Of a DNA stretch of 64,000 nucleotides, positions 59,611 to 64,000 are shown in pieces. A program made the position numbers and the translations under genes. Below the pieces are notes generated by a model that was given only the letters and a program-made list of their open reading frames with translations, was not told the origin of the DNA and made no database searches. This DNA is from Isoetes taiwanensis. Taxonomy: Eukaryota > Streptophyta > Lycopodiopsida > Isoetales > Isoetaceae. Numbering within the stretch: the stretch's first letter is position 1; each line of letters begins with the position of its first letter. Location of the stretch: NCBI GenBank assembly GCA_021234155.1, contig JAJEKV010000002.1:35384128-35448127 (forward strand). The letters are read 5' to 3'.

Positions 59611-60611
59611 TATGTGGTATCATCGCTCCAATTGTAGTGACTTGTATTAAAATTGCATGCTTTTTCCAAATAAAGTAAATGCGAGTCAACACAACCCTGT
59701 GAATAAAATACACAGATATGACTGAGAGTATATCAGGCGCTTACCAATTGCTTGATTCCACACCGTTGCTTGCGCATTAACGTGAGCATTTGGACTTCTG
59801 CTTTTGGCACTTGCCTTTGCTTGGTTCCTCCCTGCTTCCTTTGCTTTGCAGATTATTGGGTGCTTAGGTGGGACACCTCTTTGCAAATTCAACCCCTCCC
59901 TGTTCCTGCGGCAACATAACCAGGCAAGGGATATTGAACAATATCCTCTACTGGAAAAAGAGTAACGTTATAATCTCTCTTGGCCTTCTTGAAACCGGCA
60001 ACCATTTCCTGCCCTTGAGCTATGTCACCGCCTTGTTGAGGCCCTGGGTTCTGTATACTCAAATGCATTCCACAATGTATACTGCACAAATTTCCTATGA
60101 AGTCCTCGGTTTGAGCAAGACCCACTTACCCTAGCCCAGTTCCGGTGCCGGATCCAACTGATGAGTAGAGATCAGCTCGAGTAATCCACCCATCATGGTC
60201 CTTATCCAACTTATTAAATAGATTCTCATTTTTCTTTTTCTCTTTTCACATGGTCGAAGCGTTTCCCCTTTTCATGAAGCAAAACATAGGCCTAGGCCTA
60301 GGAATCTGCAGTAGATTCCTGTTTCGAACTAGCAACCCTAAAAAAAACAGACGAAACCCTAATCCACACAACCCTAAAAAAAACCCTAAAACTAATGGGA
60401 GGATATTCACCACAGGATTTGCCCCCTTTTCTAAAATCAACGGCTAACAAAAGGGTGCACTCTAGAAATACTATTTAGTACACATGGATGAATACGGCCA
60501 CCAAATCATATGAAAACCTTAGAGAAAACAGTACAAAAACACAAGGAAAAACCCCCTGTTATAATGCTACATATGCTGAACGGAATGCCTCGAGTAGTTC
60601 CGGCCTATATC
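59611..60611. other. No recognised gene
   Basis: Contains AAACCCTAA-type words at 60335-60395 and a GCCTAGGCCTAGG palindrome at 60289-60301. No coding region that I can support. Confidence 0.4.
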
Positions 60612-61345
60612 GATAAACATCCTTGCAATTTCATTCCACATATAAGGTATTGTTGGTTTTCTATTGTTTTAATCTTCCTCTTCTGTGGCGGTAAATAACT
60701 AGGGAGGTCTGCTTGATCGGCATTGCTGACCATCAAGGCAGCAATGTTGGACAGTCTATACTGAAAGGACTCGATTGTAGCCTAATTATGATTGACAAAT
60801 GTTGTTAAACAACTTTTTATAGCCAATCCAATCTTTGCTTTTCTTTCTTTTTTCCGCAATTGTGTCTGTGGGAATGTTCTTAAGCTAATCCTGAAATACG
60901 TTCTGCAGGGCTCTCCATCATCAAACAGGCAGATATTTTAAGGGTAAGCATAGGTCTAGACTATAAATCTGGTGCTTTACATTGTCAATCGTGTTTCATT
61001 CCTTCATGGCTTAGGGATATTCGACATCGATTATCAAATGAACATCCTTGCGATTCCATTTCACATATAAGGTATTATTGGTTTTCTATTGTTTTAATCT
61101 TCCTCTTCCGTGGCAGTAAATAACTAGAGAGGTCTTTGCTTGATCGGCATTACTGACCATCAAGGCAACAATGTTGGACACTCTATACTGAAAGGATTGG
61201 ATTATAGCCTAATTATGATTGACAAATGTTGTTAAACCGTGTCTATGGGAATGTTCTTGGTCTAATCTAGAAATATGTTCTGCAGGGGTTTCTCCATCAA
61301 ACATGCAGATATTCCAAGGGTAAGCATAAGCCTAGACTATATGGC
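60612..61345. repeat. Direct duplication, ~420-bp period
   Basis: 60612-60965 and 61031-61345 align: AACATCCTTGC, CACATATAAGGTATT, TTGGTTTTCTATTGTTTTAA, GATCGGCATT and ATGATTGACAAATGTTGTTA. Both end with TTCTGCAGGG..CTCCATC, CAGATATT and GGTAAGCATA. The second copy lacks ~45 bp after GTTAAAC. A short exon between TTCTGCAG and GGTAAGC is possible in each. Confidence 0.9.
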
Positions 61346-64000
61346 TTAGGGATCTTGCATATTTGTAACTTTGTTCCTCTTTGGGTGTATGTTGTTGTAT
61401 TGGCTCTGTTTTATCTTTCAGTTACTTATATTCCATCTTCTTGAATGCTATGCTTCTATTCGCTCTCACGCTTGGTCACTTTTGGCAAGTTTCACTTGGT
61501 GCTAATTTCATGTGTGTTTGTGTCTCATCGATTGTACATGCATGGAAAGACCAGAGCATCGTTAATTTGCTGCTGCATGCGATACTGTCACTAGGCCATC
61601 TTCTTTTCTAAACCTATAATTCAGAGTTAAGTTGGCTAAATTTTATTCATCTACCCTGTATATTGATTATGGTGTTTGCTGGTCAATAGAAATAGCCAAG
61701 AGGTTAGCTGCATGGGTCATGGGTCGTGCATGCATGAGTCATGCATAGGGGCATACACCATAGCTTTAACCCGCCGGATGAAGAGGGAAGGCAAAATCAC
61801 GACCGTCGAATCGAGTAAGAAGGTGCAAGGAAGCTTAGCTCAATTGGGGCTTTCAATCTAGAACGTTAAAATTGGGGGTTTTGATCTTGGCCGTGTGTTA
61901 CGAATTAAATGCTACAATGACTGTGCACTAGAATTTTTTGTCCGATTAGTTGCTTATCATCTCACGGTCAATCGCTCTCCTATTTGGGCCAGGGATTCTA
62001 TGTCTTTAAATCATTGCCCTATGCAGGTGCCCATCAAGCCGCCGCCCCTCATTCCGTTTAGAGCACGAGATTACCGTGGAGATCAATCCTCTTTGCGCAA
62101 ACAAAGATGAAGCAAATCCTTGGCATGGAGCAGAATGTAGTTCAAACTGCTGAATCTATTGAATCTGGGTGGAAGCTGGTCACAGAACCTGCATTGGAGG
62201 GCCAATAATGTAAGCACAGAGAGAATTAATAGCGGATGGATATCTGTATGTGGTGACCTTTTATTTGGAATGCAGCTAGCTGGAGTGCCAGCAATTGAGG
62301 GTAGAATTATCCATATATTAGTAACCTAAGCAGTTACAGTATGCAAAGAAAAGCAGTGCATCAAATAGACATGGTCAGAAGGACTTTCGACATGCTGAGT
62401 AGGTAATAATCTTCCACTATTAGCATGTAAATCTCTAGCAGATGCAATCCAATATCCAGCATACCATGTAAGCGGCAAACCTGCCCTGCAAGGGGCAGGA
62501 AATTTGCTCATCATTTGCATATTTCATTATTTGATTTCTTGCCTTCCCATTTATCTCCTCCTCTTTTAGAAGTCTGCTGCCCCTATGTGTGGTTTCTCTC
62601 TTAGGCCATCTTTACTACAGGCTGCACATGATGTTTATGTGAAGTATCGATTAACTACACTTATGAATGTCTAATTGTTATTTGCTTGCAGGGACCATGG
62701 CTCTCCCATGATTCCAAGTCTATGTGCTAGTAAGCATATTCTGTAGATGCCTTACGAATGCAATAGAATGTGGTGCAATATAAATGCAATAGAATATTCT
62801 ATGAGTCAGTACCATTGAAGAAAGGTGGTATAACCTTCCAGCTGGTGAGATGATTGCACATAAGAGATGTGTTCAGCTTTAGGAAAGACCAAAATTAAAT
62901 GTAACTCTTTGGATCTGTTGCATTTCCAAATGCTTTTATTATTTTGATCATTACCATGACATGCACTATTTCATGAATATTTGCAAATTACTTTTTTACA
63001 TGGAGAAGATCATGTTATTGTTGGGGAAGCACTAGAGGTTAGATCTACAAAAGCCAGCACTGTTCTCGAACATTCTCCAGGGAAACCAGACCTTCAATGG
63101 AATAATGACCTTGATAGTAATTGTGCATTGGGAGGATATAGTCTGGGGTTTGTTTTAATGGTTATACGAGTAATGGAGAGTCTCTCTTGGCTGGCTTTTG
63201 GTCAGGTTAAACAACATTTTGACATGGACCACAGTCACTATAGGAGTTAAGTCAAAATCATACTAGTCAATACCTTTGCCAATGTTCTATATTGTGGTAT
63301 TGTGTAACAAGGAGAGGAGAGAATCTTCTATCTAAAATCTAGACTGTTTTATGTCTACTTTGCAAAGCTATTTTCTTGCATACAGAGGTGCTAGTTGCTA
63401 GCATACAATTACTTGCATTTGAGCGCTTTGAAGTGTTAAAAGTAAGCTTATGGATGTCCACATGACTGAGGGGTGCATAATCATTCAGAGCGAGTGCCAG
63501 CAACTCATTTGTGACATTCTTCGGGCAACCCCCGATGCTGCTTCAGCTGATGCTACTGTGCAAACTGCCAGACTTGCAAGCAAAACACCATCAAATGATA
63601 AGAGGTTAGGCTTGCTGAGGATGCTGTTGATTCACTTTGTTTTTTAATCTAGGGTCGCTAAAAATGCAAATGCTGGTTTTGTAGTAATGGCATAGTGGAG
63701 GAGGGCTTATGTTTTGCCTTTCGATTTACTGATACAGTGTTGGCTATGCCTGGTAAAATTTCTTTGGCAATTTCTAGTTGTCTTATAATTATGGAAATTA
63801 AGTTATATAACAGTGACAAAGAGTAGCCAAAGAATGGGTTTCTTCTAGAAGGGTAGAAAGAAAAAAAAATTAAGTAGAAAGATCACAAAGAAGTTTCCTT
63901 ATATGTTCGGCAATTAATGCCATTTCATTGTAAGAATCCTGAAAACGGCATGCGTGCATGAACATGTATAGAACTGTTTGCATATTAAATACGTATATTT
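61346..64000. other. AT-rich stretch, no recognised gene
   Basis: 61700-61900 carries GCATGCATGAGTCATGCAT-type sequence and GGGGTTTTGATCTTGGCCGTG, related to the flank at 38.5-38.9 kb. Open pieces at 61895-62110, 62981-63250 and 63450-63647 (MDVHMTEGCIIIQSECQQLI) look exon-like but are unrecognised. Confidence 0.35.

Overview
This is nuclear DNA from a plant, most likely a seed plant. The evidence is plant-type transposons (CACTA/TNP2, a LINE-1 reverse transcriptase, LTR elements primed by initiator tRNA-Met) and decayed pieces of plant gene families with spliceosomal introns (PAN/S-locus-type, polygalacturonase, Sec14, PPR, hydroxyproline-galactosyltransferase, receptor kinase). I could not identify the species. 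No intact ordinary host gene is convincing; the window is a nest of repeats and gene fragments.

Region by region: (1) 1-7985 is a satellite array of about six ~1.1-kb monomers, then three ~0.3-kb deleted monomers and a cut-off end. Typical monomers carry a 12-bp inverted repeat. (2) 7986-21915 is a nest of DNA transposons. It holds a DDE-type transposase relic (10.2-12.2 kb, +) with a second, convergent decayed gene (13.3-14.5 kb, -), and a CACTA element whose TNP2 transposase (15.2-18.5 kb, -) is preceded by a SET-domain gene (18.8-20.1 kb, -). One CACTA terminus (21903-21915) follows about 1.2 kb of palindromic subterminal repeats and abuts a LINE. (3) 21916-23199 is a LINE relic (-). (4) 23200-38.5 kb holds two related LTR retrotransposons. 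Element A (23684-34245) is delimited by two LTRs and a perfect 5-bp duplication (CTAGA), and lies inside the 5' LTR of element B. B resumes at 34246 and continues through its primer-binding site (35190), a leader, a coiled-coil ORF (37091-38008) and an overlapping histone H3.3-like ORF (37965-38456). No second LTR of B is visible. (5) 38.5-64 kb is AT-rich DNA with short intron-bearing fragments of unrelated genes and several direct duplications, the largest being a 2.6-kb segment present twice (51931-54475 and 54679-57269).

The most interesting theme is chromatin proteins inside mobile elements: an H3.3-derived histone with an abnormal tail, placed where gag would be in an LTR element, and a SET-domain protein beside a CACTA transposase. 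The first is open in its core and may still be functional; the second is interrupted. Many C/G-rich sites differ between repeat copies by small indels, so some frame breaks may be assembly error.
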